64,000 nt of DNA from Marinobacter guineae (GTDB lineage Bacteria; Pseudomonadota; Gammaproteobacteria; Pseudomonadales; Oleiphilaceae), in contig NZ_KZ319341.1 of assembly GCF_002744735.1 (NCBI RefSeq), positions 607,848-671,847 of the forward strand, given 5' to 3'. Within the stretch, counting starts at the first letter, position 1, and every line of letters begins with the position of its first letter. Shown here piece by piece: positions 50,270-59,877 of the stretch. The notes under the pieces are model-generated. The model worked only from the letters and a program-made list of their open reading frames with translations, was not told the DNA's origin and searched no databases. The translations under genes were made by a program, and so were the position numbers.

Positions 50270-51205
50270 TCAACGACTCGCGCGCTTGATATAGGTTTCC
50301 GGGTTTTCGGACTTGCCGTTACGGATAACCTCGAAATGCACGTGCGGGCCGGTCGAGCGCCCCGTGCTGCCCATCAAAGCCACCACCTGGCCCTTCTGGA
50401 CGACATCACCCACCTGAACCTTCACGGTTTTACAATGAGCATAACGGGACACAAGCCCGTCGCCATGATCAATCTCAACCAGATTGCCATAGCCGTAACG
50501 CTCTCCAGCGTATGTCACCACGCCACCGGCAACCGAAATAATGTCGCTGCCATCCTTGCCAGCAAGGTCGACTCCAGCGTGCCACGTGCGCTTACCGGTG
50601 AACGGATCGGAGCGATAACCGTAGCGGGAGGACAGCCAGCCCCAGGTAATCGGACGCCCCTCAAGGTAAAGCTCATCCTCTAACCTCTGGCTTGAGGCAA
50701 GTTGATCAAGTAACCGCAATTGCTGTTCACGGTCTTCAATCTTCCGCTCCATTTCCTCAATCATGCGGGTAAGTTCCGGGGCAGAGAAGGAATCGCCAGC
50801 CAACACGTCTTCAGGCCCACCAACCGCAGCCGGCTGATCGAAATTGAACTCATCACTGGCAACAAGGCCGGACTCGACAAAACGCTGCCCCAGGGCATCC
50901 AGCCGTAACAGCCGCCCCTGGATCTCGCCCAGACGCAGGGTCAGCGCGTCCACTTGCTGCTGCACGTTTTCCTCGATACCTGCCAGCTCAGACTTCTGCT
51001 TAGCAAGCTTGCGCTGCCACTCGGCGACCAGCTCGGAATTTGTGGGCTCTCGGGTTTCCGCCCGTTCCACAGCGAACTGGTAGCCCGCCCAACCGGCAGC
51101 TACCAACATGGAAAACACACAAAAGAACAGCCCGACGACAAGGGAATTATTGATCGCCAACACACGGGACTTACCATGGTGTTTGCCAACAAGAATAATG
51201 TTCAT
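50270..51205 (-). CDS. M23 (LytM) family metallopeptidase, membrane-anchored
   Basis: About 311 residues. There is one N-terminal membrane helix (about 20-44), a coiled coil rich in Gln/Glu/Leu (about 60-120 and again about 150-180), then a C-terminal M23 domain (about 200-305). RYGYRSDPFTGKRTWHAGVD gives the first His/Asp zinc ligands and GPHVHFE the second pair, so it should be an active DD-endopeptidase rather than an EnvC-type pseudoenzyme. It is conserved between dciA/lpxC and secA in Pseudomonas relatives. The ATG at 51205 was preferred over one at 51223. Confidence 0.92.
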   Translation of the reverse strand: MNIILVGKHHGKSRVLAINNSLVVGLFFCVFSMLVAAGWAGYQFAVERAETREPTNSELVAEWQRKLAKQKSELAGIEENVQQQVDALTLRLGEIQGRLLRLDALGQRFVESGLVASDEFNFDQPAAVGGPEDVLAGDSFSAPELTRMIEEMERKIEDREQQLRLLDQLASSQRLEDELYLEGRPITWGWLSSRYGYRSDPFTGKRTWHAGVDLAGKDGSDIISVAGGVVTYAGERYGYGNLVEIDHGDGLVSRYAHCKTVKVQVGDVVQKGQVVALMGSTGRSTGPHVHFEVIRNGKSENPETYIKRASR

Positions 51206-51438
51206 ATCATCTTCTGGTTTCATTGTTGAGCCGCAACCGCATCCTGTAGCGTTGCGCCCCGGAGGAATTTCCGAGAGGGTCTGCCATCCTTTGGCAACAG
51301 CTACATACTGAAAAATTGCAGCGCCCGGTAGACATACTCATTTACCTCAATGTAAAACGAGTGTAATACAGGCACTACGCATAAACCGTGCCGAAGTGTA
51401 ACCAATCGTAATCAGAGCCGTCGAGCAAAAACGCGCAC

Positions 51439-51885
51439 ATGAAACGAAAAAGCGAGCAAAAAATGACCTTCGACAAGCTCGGCAAGACGCCGGTCCTCAA
51501 GGACCTTGTGGCACGGGCCGAACTTCACCGTCAGGCCGAGGAGCAGGTTCTTGCCGCGCTTCCGGAAGACCTGGTCAAAGGCACACGCTTTGTGAGCTGT
51601 AAGGAAGGTGAACTGGTTCTTTCTGCAGAAACTGCCGGCAAGGCCAGCCAGATTCGCTTCCGGCAGCACGAGATCATGGAAAAGCTTCGGGAGAACGAGC
51701 TGTTCCGGTTTGTCTGGAAGCTGAAGGTTAAAGTCGCGCCACCCAGATTCCGACAGAAGCCTGCGTTTAAAAAAGCGCCCTTGAGCAAAGAAAATGCCCG
51801 GCTCCTCAAAGAGGAGGCCGGGCACACGAAGGATAAAGCACTACGCGAGGTTCTCGAAAAACTCGCAAGCCACGTCCGGGATTAA
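51439..51885 (+). CDS. dciA: DciA-like (DUF721) protein, replicative helicase operator
   Basis: A 148-residue basic protein of the DUF721/DciA family, which loads the replicative helicase DnaB in bacteria without DnaC. The N-terminal half (LKDLVARAELHRQAEEQVLA, LVLSAETAGKASQIRFRQHE) is the conserved KH-like domain; the C-terminal part is Lys/Arg-rich. It lies next to lpxC and secA as in Pseudomonas. The start at 51439 is uncertain; an ATG at 51463 would remove eight residues. Its 3' end contains a hairpin that can act as lpxC terminator on the other strand. Confidence 0.85.
   Translation: MKRKSEQKMTFDKLGKTPVLKDLVARAELHRQAEEQVLAALPEDLVKGTRFVSCKEGELVLSAETAGKASQIRFRQHEIMEKLRENELFRFVWKLKVKVAPPRFRQKPAFKKAPLSKENARLLKEEAGHTKDKALREVLEKLASHVRD
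51787..51823 (-). terminator. Probable lpxC terminator inside the dciA coding end
   Basis: A 12-bp GC-rich stem with one bulge (51796-51807 with 51811-51823) and a 3-nt loop. On the minus strand it is followed by ATTTTCTTT. It lies about 75 bp beyond the lpxC stop, within the convergent dciA gene. Confidence 0.65.
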
Positions 51886-51896
51886 AGCGTCCTGCT

Positions 51897-52814
51897 TTAA
51901 GCCTGGGCTGCCAGAGCGGGCTTCATGTAGGAAATCGGCGCCGTGGCTTCGTCGTCAAACGTAACCACTTCCCACGCGTCTTCCTCGGCCCGGAGCTTAC
52001 GCAGCAGCTTGTTGTTCAGGTCGTGACCGGACTTTACGCCGCGGAACTCACCAATCAGGCTGTTGCCCAGCAGATACAGGTCGCCAATCGCGTCCAGCAC
52101 CTTGTGCTTGACGAACTCGTCGTCATAACGAAGACCGTCTTCGTTCAGAATCTTGTAGTCATCAACCACGATGGCGTTATCCACGCTGCCGCCGAGCGCC
52201 AGGTTCATGGCACGCAGCTTCTCGATGTCGCGCATGAAACCAAAGGTCCGTGCGCGGCTGACTTCCTTCACGAAGGACGTGCTCGAAAAGTCGACCGTGG
52301 CAGTCTGGGCGCGCCCCTTGAAGACCGGGTGATCGAAATCAATCCCGAAGCTTACCTTGAAGCCTTCGAACGGCAGGAAGGTCGCCTTCTTGTCGCCCTC
52401 TTCAATGGTCACTTCACGCTTGATGCGAATAAAGCGCTTTGCAGCCTCCTGCTCGGCAATGCCGGCAGATTGCAGCAGAAACACGAAGGGACCGGCAGAG
52501 CCATCCATGATCGGCACTTCTGCAGCACTGAGCTCCACAAAGCAGTTGTCAATACCGAGACCCGCCATGGCGGAGAGCAGATGCTCCACAGTCGCCACAC
52601 GGACACCGTCTTTAACCAGCGTCGTGGACAGCATGGTCTCACCCACATTTTCCGCACAGGCACGGATCTCGACCATCGGGTCCAGATCAGAGCGGCGGAA
52701 AATGATGCCTGAGTCCACCGGGGCAGGCTTCAGGGTCAGATATACTTTCTCACCCGAGTGCAAGCCAACGCCGGTGGCACGGATAGTGTTTTTGAGTGTC
52801 CGTTGTTTGATCAT
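51897..52814 (-). CDS. lpxC: LpxC UDP-3-O-acyl-N-acetylglucosamine deacetylase
   Basis: A 305-residue zinc deacetylase for the committed step of lipid A synthesis. It has [35 protein letters not shown] with a zinc His, [20 protein letters not shown] and [15 protein letters not shown] with the second His and Asp ligands. The C-terminus ends PALAAQA; in E. coli an Ala/Val-rich end is recognised by FtsH, which may also apply here. It follows ftsZ at the end of the division cluster. Confidence 0.98.
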   Translation of the reverse strand: MIKQRTLKNTIRATGVGLHSGEKVYLTLKPAPVDSGIIFRRSDLDPMVEIRACAENVGETMLSTTLVKDGVRVATVEHLLSAMAGLGIDNCFVELSAAEVPIMDGSAGPFVFLLQSAGIAEQEAAKRFIRIKREVTIEEGDKKATFLPFEGFKVSFGIDFDHPVFKGRAQTATVDFSSTSFVKEVSRARTFGFMRDIEKLRAMNLALGGSVDNAIVVDDYKILNEDGLRYDDEFVKHKVLDAIGDLYLLGNSLIGEFRGVKSGHDLNNKLLRKLRAEEDAWEVVTFDDEATAPISYMKPALAAQA

Positions 52815-53026
52815 CGGTACATAATTCCGTCACAAAAAGGCGATATTCTAGGCAAAATTCTGCCCGGAGAATACCAGAAAATAAGACTGAATACCATTTA
52901 ACCACTCAGCCTTTGCCAAACGTTCATCTGGCGCCGGACCAGGGTACTCAGCGCACGTATTTACCGGCTTCGAGGTTCCGTTTTTTCGTACGCAGACCGG
53001 AACCGGATCACAATTGCAACAGATTA

Positions 53027-54184
53027 TCAGTCAGCCTGCCGGCGAAGGAATGCGGGAATATCGAGATAATCGACTCCCTGCTCCTCGCTCTCTTTGCTCT
53101 GGTCAATCGCCACATTTCCACGGGAAACGGCCCGACGACGCAGAACGGCGGGGCGGTCCAGCTGGTTGTAATCGGTTTTTCCATCCAGGGTGCGGGTATT
53201 GTCCACAACCTTGGTCGGCTTCTCGCGGTCGCCGCCAAGCCCGGTCGCAACAACCGTCACTTTCAGTTCGTCGGTCATTTCCGGATCAATAACGGTACCA
53301 ACAACGACGGTAGCCGAGTCGGAAGCGAACTCACGCACTATGTCGCCAACCTCGGAGAACTCGCCCAGGTTCAGGTCCATACCGGCAGTGATGTTGACCA
53401 GGATACCCTTGGCTCCCTGCAGGTTGATGTCTTCCAGCAGCGGGCTTCGGATGGCCGCTTCGGCCGCTTCCCGTGCGCGGTTTTCGCCGGTTGCCCGGGC
53501 GGTACCCATCATCGCCATACCCATTTCGGACATGACCGTTTTTACATCGGCAAAGTCGACGTTGATCATGCCGTTGCGGGTAATCAGATCCGCGATACCC
53601 TGAACCGCGCCCAGCAGCACATCATTTGCCGCCGCAAACGCATCCAGCAGACTGGTTTTCTTGCCCATCACCGCCAGCAGCTTTTCGTTGGGGATGGTGA
53701 TCAGGGAGTCGACGCTTTCCTCGAGCTCCCTCAGGCCGGATTCGGCAACGCTCATGCGCTTGCCACCCTCGAACAGGAACGGCTTGGTAACCACGGCAAC
53801 GGTAAGGATGCCAAGCTCACGGGCCACTTCCGCCACAATCGGCGCCGCTCCGGTACCGGTACCACCACCCATGCCAGCGGTGATGAACACCATATCGGCG
53901 CCCTTGATCGCTTCGGCAATTCGGTCACGATCTTCCAGGGCGGATTGGCGACCCACTTCCGGATTGGCGCCGGCACCCAGCCCCTTGGTGATGTTGCCAC
54001 CGAGCTGAATGATCTGGCGCGCGTCCATATCGGTCAGCGCCTGGGCATCCGTGTTGGCGCAGATGAATTCCACACCTTCGATGTCGCTGTTGAGCATGTG
54101 GCGCACGGCGTTGCCGCCACCTCCGCCAACACCGACGACTTTAATGACAGCGTTTTGCTGGACATTATCGACGAGTTCAAACAT
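53027..54184 (-). CDS. ftsZ: FtsZ cell division GTPase
   Basis: A 385-residue tubulin-like GTPase forming the Z ring. KVVGVGGGGGNAVRHM is at the N-terminus, the tubulin signature GMGGGTGTGAAPIVAEVA in the middle, and the conserved C-terminal peptide DYLDIPAFLRRQAD, which binds FtsA and ZipA, closes the protein. A variable linker precedes it. GAAGGAG lies upstream of the ATG, next to a small hairpin. Confidence 0.99.
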   Translation of the reverse strand: MFELVDNVQQNAVIKVVGVGGGGGNAVRHMLNSDIEGVEFICANTDAQALTDMDARQIIQLGGNITKGLGAGANPEVGRQSALEDRDRIAEAIKGADMVFITAGMGGGTGTGAAPIVAEVARELGILTVAVVTKPFLFEGGKRMSVAESGLRELEESVDSLITIPNEKLLAVMGKKTSLLDAFAAANDVLLGAVQGIADLITRNGMINVDFADVKTVMSEMGMAMMGTARATGENRAREAAEAAIRSPLLEDINLQGAKGILVNITAGMDLNLGEFSEVGDIVREFASDSATVVVGTVIDPEMTDELKVTVVATGLGGDREKPTKVVDNTRTLDGKTDYNQLDRPAVLRRRAVSRGNVAIDQSKESEEQGVDYLDIPAFLRRQAD

Positions 54185-54209
54185 TTCCCCTACTCCTTCG
54201 TGCTGTTTT

Positions 54210-54229
54210 ACAGCCTTTTTGCAGGCTGT
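54210..54229 (-). promoter_or_regulatory. Small hairpin just upstream of the ftsZ ribosome-binding site
   Basis: ACAGCC and GGCTGT pair across an 8-nt A/T-rich loop in the 98-bp ftsA-ftsZ gap, 25 nt before the ftsZ start. It could affect mRNA processing or translation; there is no direct evidence of function. Confidence 0.35.
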
Positions 54230-54282
54230 TTGTTCGAGATTGTGTTTTCGAGATACCTTCGTTCACTGCACTCCCGGCACCG

Positions 54283-55518
54283 TCAGAAATGACCGGTAAA
54301 CCAGGCTTTCATGCGCTCAAACAGCGAGGGTGCATCTTCACCCTTGAGCACCGGTGTCCGCCCCAGATCCATCTGGCGGAAACCATGAATCAACAACCCC
54401 ACGCCGGTGGCGTAGATCGGATTGTTGACTACCTCCGTCATACCGGAGACTGCCTGCGGACAGGCCAGTCTTACCGGCATATGGAAGATCTCCTCGGCCA
54501 GCTCCACCACACCTTCCATGGTGGACGAACCGCCGGTAATCACGATGCCTGCCGGAATCAGGTCCTCGAACCCGGACCGGCGCAATTCTGACTGCACCAG
54601 GGTGAACAGCTCCTCGTAACGGGGCTCCACTACCTCGGCCAGCGCCTGTCGCGACAGATCCCGCGGCGCGCGATCCCCGACGCTGGGCACCTTGATGGTT
54701 TCATCGGCGCCGGCCAGCTGGGTCAGCGCGCAGGCATACTTGATCTTGATTTCTTCGGCGTTCTGGGTCGGTGTCCGAAGCGCCATGGCGATGTCGTTGG
54801 TCACCTGATCACCGGCGATCGGGATCACCGCGGTGTGGCGAATGGCACCACCGGTGAACACGGCGATGTCGGTGGTTCCGCCACCGATGTCCACCACGCA
54901 GACTCCCAGTTCCTTTTCGTCTTCAGTGAGAATGGCGTGACTGGACGCCAGCTGCTCGAGGATGATGTCATCCACCTCAAGGCCGCAGCGCTTCACGCAT
55001 TTCTCAATGTTCTGGGCAGCGTTGACTGCGCAGGTCACCAGGTGAACCTTGGCCTCCAACCGCACACCGGACATGCCCATCGGCTCCTTGATACCCTCCT
55101 GGCTGTCGATCACGAATTCCTGGGGCAGGATGTGCAGAATTTTCTGATCTGCCGGAATTGCAACCGCCTGGGCGGCATCAATCACCCGGTCGATATCGGC
55201 CTGGGTGACTTCCCGATCACGGATGGCAACAATCCCGTGAGAGTTCAGACTCTTGATATGACTACCGGCAATACCTGCGTATACCGAGTGAATGCGACAT
55301 CCCGCCATCAGCTCCGCCTCTTCCACAGCGCGCTGAATCGCCTGGACAGTGGTTTCAATGTTTACCACCACCCCGCGCTTGAGGCCCCTTGAAGGGTGCG
55401 AGCCAATTCCCACCACTTCAATGGTGCCGTCCATCTTGCGCTTGCCGACAATCGCAACCACTTTCGAAGTTCCGATGTCTAGGCCGACAATCATGTTTTC
55501 CGTTTCAACCGATGACAT
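54283..55518 (-). CDS. ftsA: FtsA, membrane tether of the Z ring
   Basis: A 411-residue actin-like ATPase. VGLDIGTSKVVAIVG is the first phosphate loop, VVDIGGGTTDIAVFTGGAIR the second, and GIVITGGSSTMEGVVELAEE the adenosine motif. The C-terminal SLFERMKAWFTGHF is the amphipathic membrane-targeting helix. The ATG at 55518 has GGTGA 6 nt upstream and was preferred over starts at 55530. Confidence 0.98.
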   Translation of the reverse strand: MSSVETENMIVGLDIGTSKVVAIVGKRKMDGTIEVVGIGSHPSRGLKRGVVVNIETTVQAIQRAVEEAELMAGCRIHSVYAGIAGSHIKSLNSHGIVAIRDREVTQADIDRVIDAAQAVAIPADQKILHILPQEFVIDSQEGIKEPMGMSGVRLEAKVHLVTCAVNAAQNIEKCVKRCGLEVDDIILEQLASSHAILTEDEKELGVCVVDIGGGTTDIAVFTGGAIRHTAVIPIAGDQVTNDIAMALRTPTQNAEEIKIKYACALTQLAGADETIKVPSVGDRAPRDLSRQALAEVVEPRYEELFTLVQSELRRSGFEDLIPAGIVITGGSSTMEGVVELAEEIFHMPVRLACPQAVSGMTEVVNNPIYATGVGLLIHGFRQMDLGRTPVLKGEDAPSLFERMKAWFTGHF

Positions 55519-55554
55519 GTATTTCACCAAACCGTAGGTCTGAATTAACCGTTG

Positions 55555-56394
55555 CTATGATTTCGGACCGGAAGCTGCCACAGCAGCCTTCCACTTGACC
55601 GCCACACCATTGGTGTAGCGGGCATCCACCCGACTGACTTCGTCCGACCGTGCCGCCAGCCGGTTTTCATAAACCGTAATAAACCGTTCAAAGCGCTGTT
55701 CCACCTGATCCCGACCGAGCACCACTTCGATGCCATTGGCCAGTTGCAGGGTCCAGGCTCCACGATGTTCCAGGGACAGACCCGCAAAACCCAACTCCCG
55801 AGCGACCAGCTTCTCGCTCATGGTCCGCGCCATGTCGATCACATCACGCACCCGTTCATCGGGCCCGGCAAGGCGGGGCAACCTGCCAGCAACTTCCGGA
55901 TTGGATGGCGCAAACAGCTCTCCGGTCCGGCTTACCAGGCGCCCGTCGGTCCAGTAGGCCAACGGCTTCTTTTCCCGGATATCAATCACCAGGCGATCCG
56001 GCCAGACCCGCTGCACGGCAGCGGATTCAACCCAGGGCCGGCTCTCCAGGCTGGCCTTGATGTCGGAAAGGTCCGTGGCGAAATAGCTCTTGCCGATCCA
56101 GTCACCGGCCGCACGCTCGATTGCCACTCGACTGTCACCTACAAAATCCCCCTTCACATCGACCGCCAGGATCTGCTGATCCATGGCGCCCAGCACCTTC
56201 CCGGTTCCCCAGGGCACCAGAGCCGCCAGCAGAACAATCACCGCACCCATACCGACCTGAAGCCAGGGCACTGCAGCCAGAACACCTCTCAACACGCCAA
56301 ACCGGTCCCGCTCAGGCCCGAGGGTAGTTGCCCCCCGGCGCCGCGGGGGCTCGGACGGTATCGCCCGGCTCCGGATCAGCAGTGTCTCAAGCAT
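55555..56394 (-). CDS. ftsQ: FtsQ division protein
   Basis: A 279-residue bitopic protein. A basic cytoplasmic tail with PPRRRGATTLGPERDR is followed by one membrane helix (about 46-66), a POTRA domain (about 74-145: ILAVDVKGDF, WVESAAVQRVWPDRLVIDIR) and the FtsQ beta domain. It recruits FtsL/FtsB to the divisome. The start overlaps the ddlB stop by eight bases. Confidence 0.96.
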   Translation of the reverse strand: MLETLLIRSRAIPSEPPRRRGATTLGPERDRFGVLRGVLAAVPWLQVGMGAVIVLLAALVPWGTGKVLGAMDQQILAVDVKGDFVGDSRVAIERAAGDWIGKSYFATDLSDIKASLESRPWVESAAVQRVWPDRLVIDIREKKPLAYWTDGRLVSRTGELFAPSNPEVAGRLPRLAGPDERVRDVIDMARTMSEKLVARELGFAGLSLEHRGAWTLQLANGIEVVLGRDQVEQRFERFITVYENRLAARSDEVSRVDARYTNGVAVKWKAAVAASGPKS

Positions 56395-57361
56395 CAGCGG
56401 CCTCCAGTGTGTCCCTCAGAATCCTCACCACCAGCTCCTCGAAGCTGATTCCGGCGGCTTTGGCCGCCATGGGGACAAGACTGTGATCGGTCATTCCCGG
56501 CACCGTATTGACTTCCAGCAGCCAGAAATTGCCATCGTTGTCCTGCATGATGTCGACCCGACCCCAGGTTCGACAGCCGACAACACGAAAGGCATCCAGC
56601 GCCAGGTGCTGCAGACGCACTTCATCCTCCGGCGCCAGACCACAGGGGATCCGGTAGCGGGTATCGTCCGCCAGATATTTGGCGTCGTAGTCGTAGAACA
56701 CGTGATCAGTACTCAGGCCGATCGCCGGGAGCGCCTGGTCCTGGAGCAGGCTGACGGTAAACTCCGGGCCTTCAATCCATTCTTCCACCAGCACCAGATT
56801 GTCCAGAGCGGCAGCCGCCTCATAGGCTTCTGCAAGCTCCGCAGCGGTGCGAACCTTGCGAATGCCAATACTGGAACCTTCCCTGGACGGCTTCACACTT
56901 AACGGGACCCGCAATTCACCAATGATCTGGTCGGCTTGGCCGACATCGGACATGGTCCGAAATTTCGGAGTCGGCAGACCGCAGCCCTCGAACACGTACT
57001 TTGTTCTCAGCTTGTCCATGGCCAGTGCCGAGGCGAGCATTTCGCTACCGGTGTAGGGAATACCCGCCTGAGACAGGATGGCCTGAAGCGTTCCGTCCTC
57101 GCCACCACGGCCATGCAAGGCAATGAATACCCGGTCGAACTCCGGGTTATCCACGGTTCTCAACAAACAGCCCTGGACATCGACGGCATACGCATCAACG
57201 CCGGCTGACACCAGTGCAGCCAGAACCGCCTTGCCGCTTTTCAGGGACACTTCCCGCTCGGCGGAATTGCCGCCCATAAAGACCGCAACCCGTCCGAGAG
57301 CCCGAACGAGCTCCGGGTCTGCCTGGTAGGCCTGTGGTTCCGGATGATGCATCTCACTCAC
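56387..57361 (-). CDS. ddlB: DdlB D-alanine-D-alanine ligase
   Basis: About 324 residues. This ATP-grasp enzyme makes the D-Ala-D-Ala dipeptide used by Mur[50 protein letters not shown] and [17 protein letters not shown] are the family motifs. The GTG at 57361 has GGGAG 9 nt upstream and overlaps murC by eight bases; an ATG at 57352 is the alternative. Confidence 0.97.
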   Translation of the reverse strand: MSEMHHPEPQAYQADPELVRALGRVAVFMGGNSAEREVSLKSGKAVLAALVSAGVDAYAVDVQGCLLRTVDNPEFDRVFIALHGRGGEDGTLQAILSQAGIPYTGSEMLASALAMDKLRTKYVFEGCGLPTPKFRTMSDVGQADQIIGELRVPLSVKPSREGSSIGIRKVRTAAELAEAYEAAAALDNLVLVEEWIEGPEFTVSLLQDQALPAIGLSTDHVFYDYDAKYLADDTRYRIPCGLAPEDEVRLQHLALDAFRVVGCRTWGRVDIMQDNDGNFWLLEVNTVPGMTDHSLVPMAAKAAGISFEELVVRILRDTLEAADA

Positions 57362-58799
57362 CTGCGATTACTCCCGCGGCCGCCAACCGTGCGGCCACTC
57401 CACCAATATCACCGGCGCCCTGGGTTATCAGCAGGTCGCCATCCTGCAGCACATTCGCCAGCAGGGACTCAATCTCCCGGTTATCCTCAACGAACACCGG
57501 CTCTATCTGTCCTCTCTGGCGAATGCTGCGGCAAAGGGCGCGACCATCGGCCCCCGGAATCGCAGGCTCGCCGGCAGAATAGACATCCATCAGAAGTAAA
57601 GCGTCCACCTCCGACAACACGCGGACGAAGTCTTCGTAAAGATCACGGGTCCGGCTGAACCGGTGCGGCTGGTACACCATCACCAGACGGCGATCCGGCC
57701 AGGCATCGTGGGCGGCACGAATAACCGCCTCAACCTCGGTGGGGTGGTGACCATAATCATCCACCAGGGTGACCGTGCCTTTTGGTGTCCTGTAGTCGCC
57801 GTATACCTGGAATCGGCGGCCGACACCGGCAAATCCAGCCAGGCCCCGGCAAATGGCCTCATCTGCGACACCCTCATCGGTCGCCACGGCAATCGCAGCG
57901 AGCGCGTTGGCGACGTTGTGACGACCGGGCATTTTCAGCTCTACCGTCAGATCGCTCCGGCCGGCCGGGCGCTTCACCACAAAGTGGGTCCGCAAGCCAT
58001 CAGAGGTGATGTTCTCGGCCCGGTAATCTGCCTCCGGGTTGTCGATACCGTAGGTAATGATCGCTCTCGATATCCGGGGAATGATTTCCTGGACATAAGC
58101 ATCATCTACACACATCACCGCTACGCCGTAAAACGGCAGGTTATGAAGGAAATCGACGAAGGTCTGCTTCAGCTTTTCAACATCGCCACCATAGGTATCC
58201 ATGTGGTCCGCTTCGATATTGGTAACCACCGAAATGACCGGGGTCAGATGCAGGAACGACGCATCGCTTTCGTCAGCCTCCGCCACCAGATAGCGGGATC
58301 CACCGAGCTGGGCATTGGTGCCGGCACTGTTCAGCTTGCCGCCGATCACAAAGGTCGGGTCCAGCCCGGCTTCACCCAGAATCGATGCAATCAGACTGGT
58401 GGTGGTGGTTTTACCATGGGTACCAGCCACGGCGATCCCGTGCCGGTAACGCATGATCTCGGCCAGCATTTCGGCCCTGGGTACAATAGGAACACGCCGT
58501 TTGCGGGCAGCGGTGACTTCCGGATTGTCTGACGCCACGGCAGACGAAACCACCACCACATCTGCGCTCGCGCTGTTTTCGTCCCGATGCCCGATCTGAA
58601 CCTCGACACCCATGGCTTTCAGGCGATCGGTAACCGTGCCTTCTTTCAGATCCGAGCCGGAGACGTCATACCCCTGGTTTTTGAGCACCTCGGCAATGCC
58701 ACTCATACCGGCACCACCAATTCCCACGAAATGGATGTGGCGGATCCGGCGCATTTCAGGCACCTGATAAACCAGGGGCGGATTGGTTGCATCAGCCAT
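57354..58799 (-). CDS. murC: MurC UDP-N-acetylmuramate-L-alanine ligase
   Basis: A 481-residue ATP-dependent ligase adding L-Ala to UDP-MurNAc. It has [17 protein letters not shown], the ATP loop [28 protein letters not shown] and [11 protein letters not shown], clearly MurC rather than Mpl (5' of this window's left part). Its stop overlaps ddlB and its start overlaps the murG stop by eight bases, in keeping with a coupled cluster. Confidence 0.98.
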   Translation of the reverse strand: MADATNPPLVYQVPEMRRIRHIHFVGIGGAGMSGIAEVLKNQGYDVSGSDLKEGTVTDRLKAMGVEVQIGHRDENSASADVVVVSSAVASDNPEVTAARKRRVPIVPRAEMLAEIMRYRHGIAVAGTHGKTTTTSLIASILGEAGLDPTFVIGGKLNSAGTNAQLGGSRYLVAEADESDASFLHLTPVISVVTNIEADHMDTYGGDVEKLKQTFVDFLHNLPFYGVAVMCVDDAYVQEIIPRISRAIITYGIDNPEADYRAENITSDGLRTHFVVKRPAGRSDLTVELKMPGRHNVANALAAIAVATDEGVADEAICRGLAGFAGVGRRFQVYGDYRTPKGTVTLVDDYGHHPTEVEAVIRAAHDAWPDRRLVMVYQPHRFSRTRDLYEDFVRVLSEVDALLLMDVYSAGEPAIPGADGRALCRSIRQRGQIEPVFVEDNREIESLLANVLQDGDLLITQGAGDIGGVAARLAAAGVIAGE

Positions 58800-59877
58800 T
58801 GGCGGCCTCCAGACAGTAATTCACGACTCTCTCCGTTGCATCAGGGCGGGCCAGTGTTCGAGCGGCCTTCGCCATATCGGTTACCCGGCTGCGGTCCCGG
58901 GATAAATCGCCCAGGGTTTCTGCCAGTACGGCCGGGGTCATCTTTGATTGCGGAATCATGATGGCTGCCTTCGCGGCCACCATTTGCTCACCGTTTTTGG
59001 TCTGGTGATCGTCTACCGCATGGGGAAACGGCACCAGGACAGCGCCGATGCCCGCGGCACAGAGTTCAGAGACGGTCAGTGCGCCGGCGCGGCACAGAAC
59101 CAGATCGGCCCATTGGTAGGCATCCGCCATGTCCTTGATAAACGGTTCGACGCTCGCCTCAACCCCGTGCTTTTCATAGGCCTCCCGGGCAGCTTCAACA
59201 TGGCGCTCACCACACTGGTGGCGAACCATCGGCCGTTGTGCCTCTGGCAGCATGGCCAGCGCCTCGGGCACCTGCTGGTTGAATACCTGGGCGCCGAGAC
59301 TGCCGCCAATCACCAGCAATCTGAGAGGGCCTTGCCGGCCTGCCAGCCGCTGCTCCGGCGCTGGTAATTTCGCCAGGTCGTCCCGGACCGGATTGCCGGT
59401 GCACCGGGTAACGACCTTCTGCCCGAAGCTTCCGGGAAAGGCTTCCAGCACGGTTGCTGCAAACCTCACCAGAATCCGGTTGGTCATTCCCGCGATCGCG
59501 TTCTGTTCGTGTATCACCAGAGGTGTCCGGGTCAGCCAGGCCGCCACACCACCGGGCCCGGTGACAAAACCGCCCATGCCGACCACACAATCCGGACGAA
59601 TCTGGCGCAGAATGGTGAACGCCTCGCCAAGAGCTCGCATCAGGCGAAACGGTGCGAGCACCAGCGCAAGCGCGCCCTTACCCCGCAAACCGGAGATATG
59701 AATCAGCGAAAGCGGAATATCGGTCTCTCCGATCAACCGCTGCTCCATGCCACCGCGAGCGCCGAGCCAGTAAACCTGATGGCCAAGGGCTTCAAGTGCA
59801 CGTGCCGTGGCCAGTGCCGGGAAAACATGCCCACCGGTTCCACCAGCCATCATCAGAAAGCGGCGCTGATCAGTCAT
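58792..59877 (-). CDS. murG: MurG N-acetylglucosaminyltransferase
   Basis: A 361-residue peripheral membrane enzyme that converts lipid I to lipid II. It has [46 protein letters not shown] and [20 protein letters not shown], the UDP-GlcNAc site. The ATG at 59877 has GGGAGG upstream and overlaps the ftsW stop, so a longer in-frame start inside ftsW is rejected. Confidence 0.98.
   Translation of the reverse strand: MTDQRRFLMMAGGTGGHVFPALATARALEALGHQVYWLGARGGMEQRLIGETDIPLSLIHISGLRGKGALALVLAPFRLMRALGEAFTILRQIRPDCVVGMGGFVTGPGGVAAWLTRTPLVIHEQNAIAGMTNRILVRFAATVLEAFPGSFGQKVVTRCTGNPVRDDLAKLPAPEQRLAGRQGPLRLLVIGGSLGAQVFNQQVPEALAMLPEAQRPMVRHQCGERHVEAAREAYEKHGVEASVEPFIKDMADAYQWADLVLCRAGALTVSELCAAGIGAVLVPFPHAVDDHQTKNGEQMVAAKAAIMIPQSKMTPAVLAETLGDLSRDRSRVTDMAKAARTLARPDATERVVNYCLEAANG

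Noticed and set aside
52974..53004. Inverted repeat GGTTCCG/CGGAACC after ftsZ considered as a terminator.
   Set aside because: The loop is 17 nt and neither strand shows a T-tract after the stem; no terminator call is justified.
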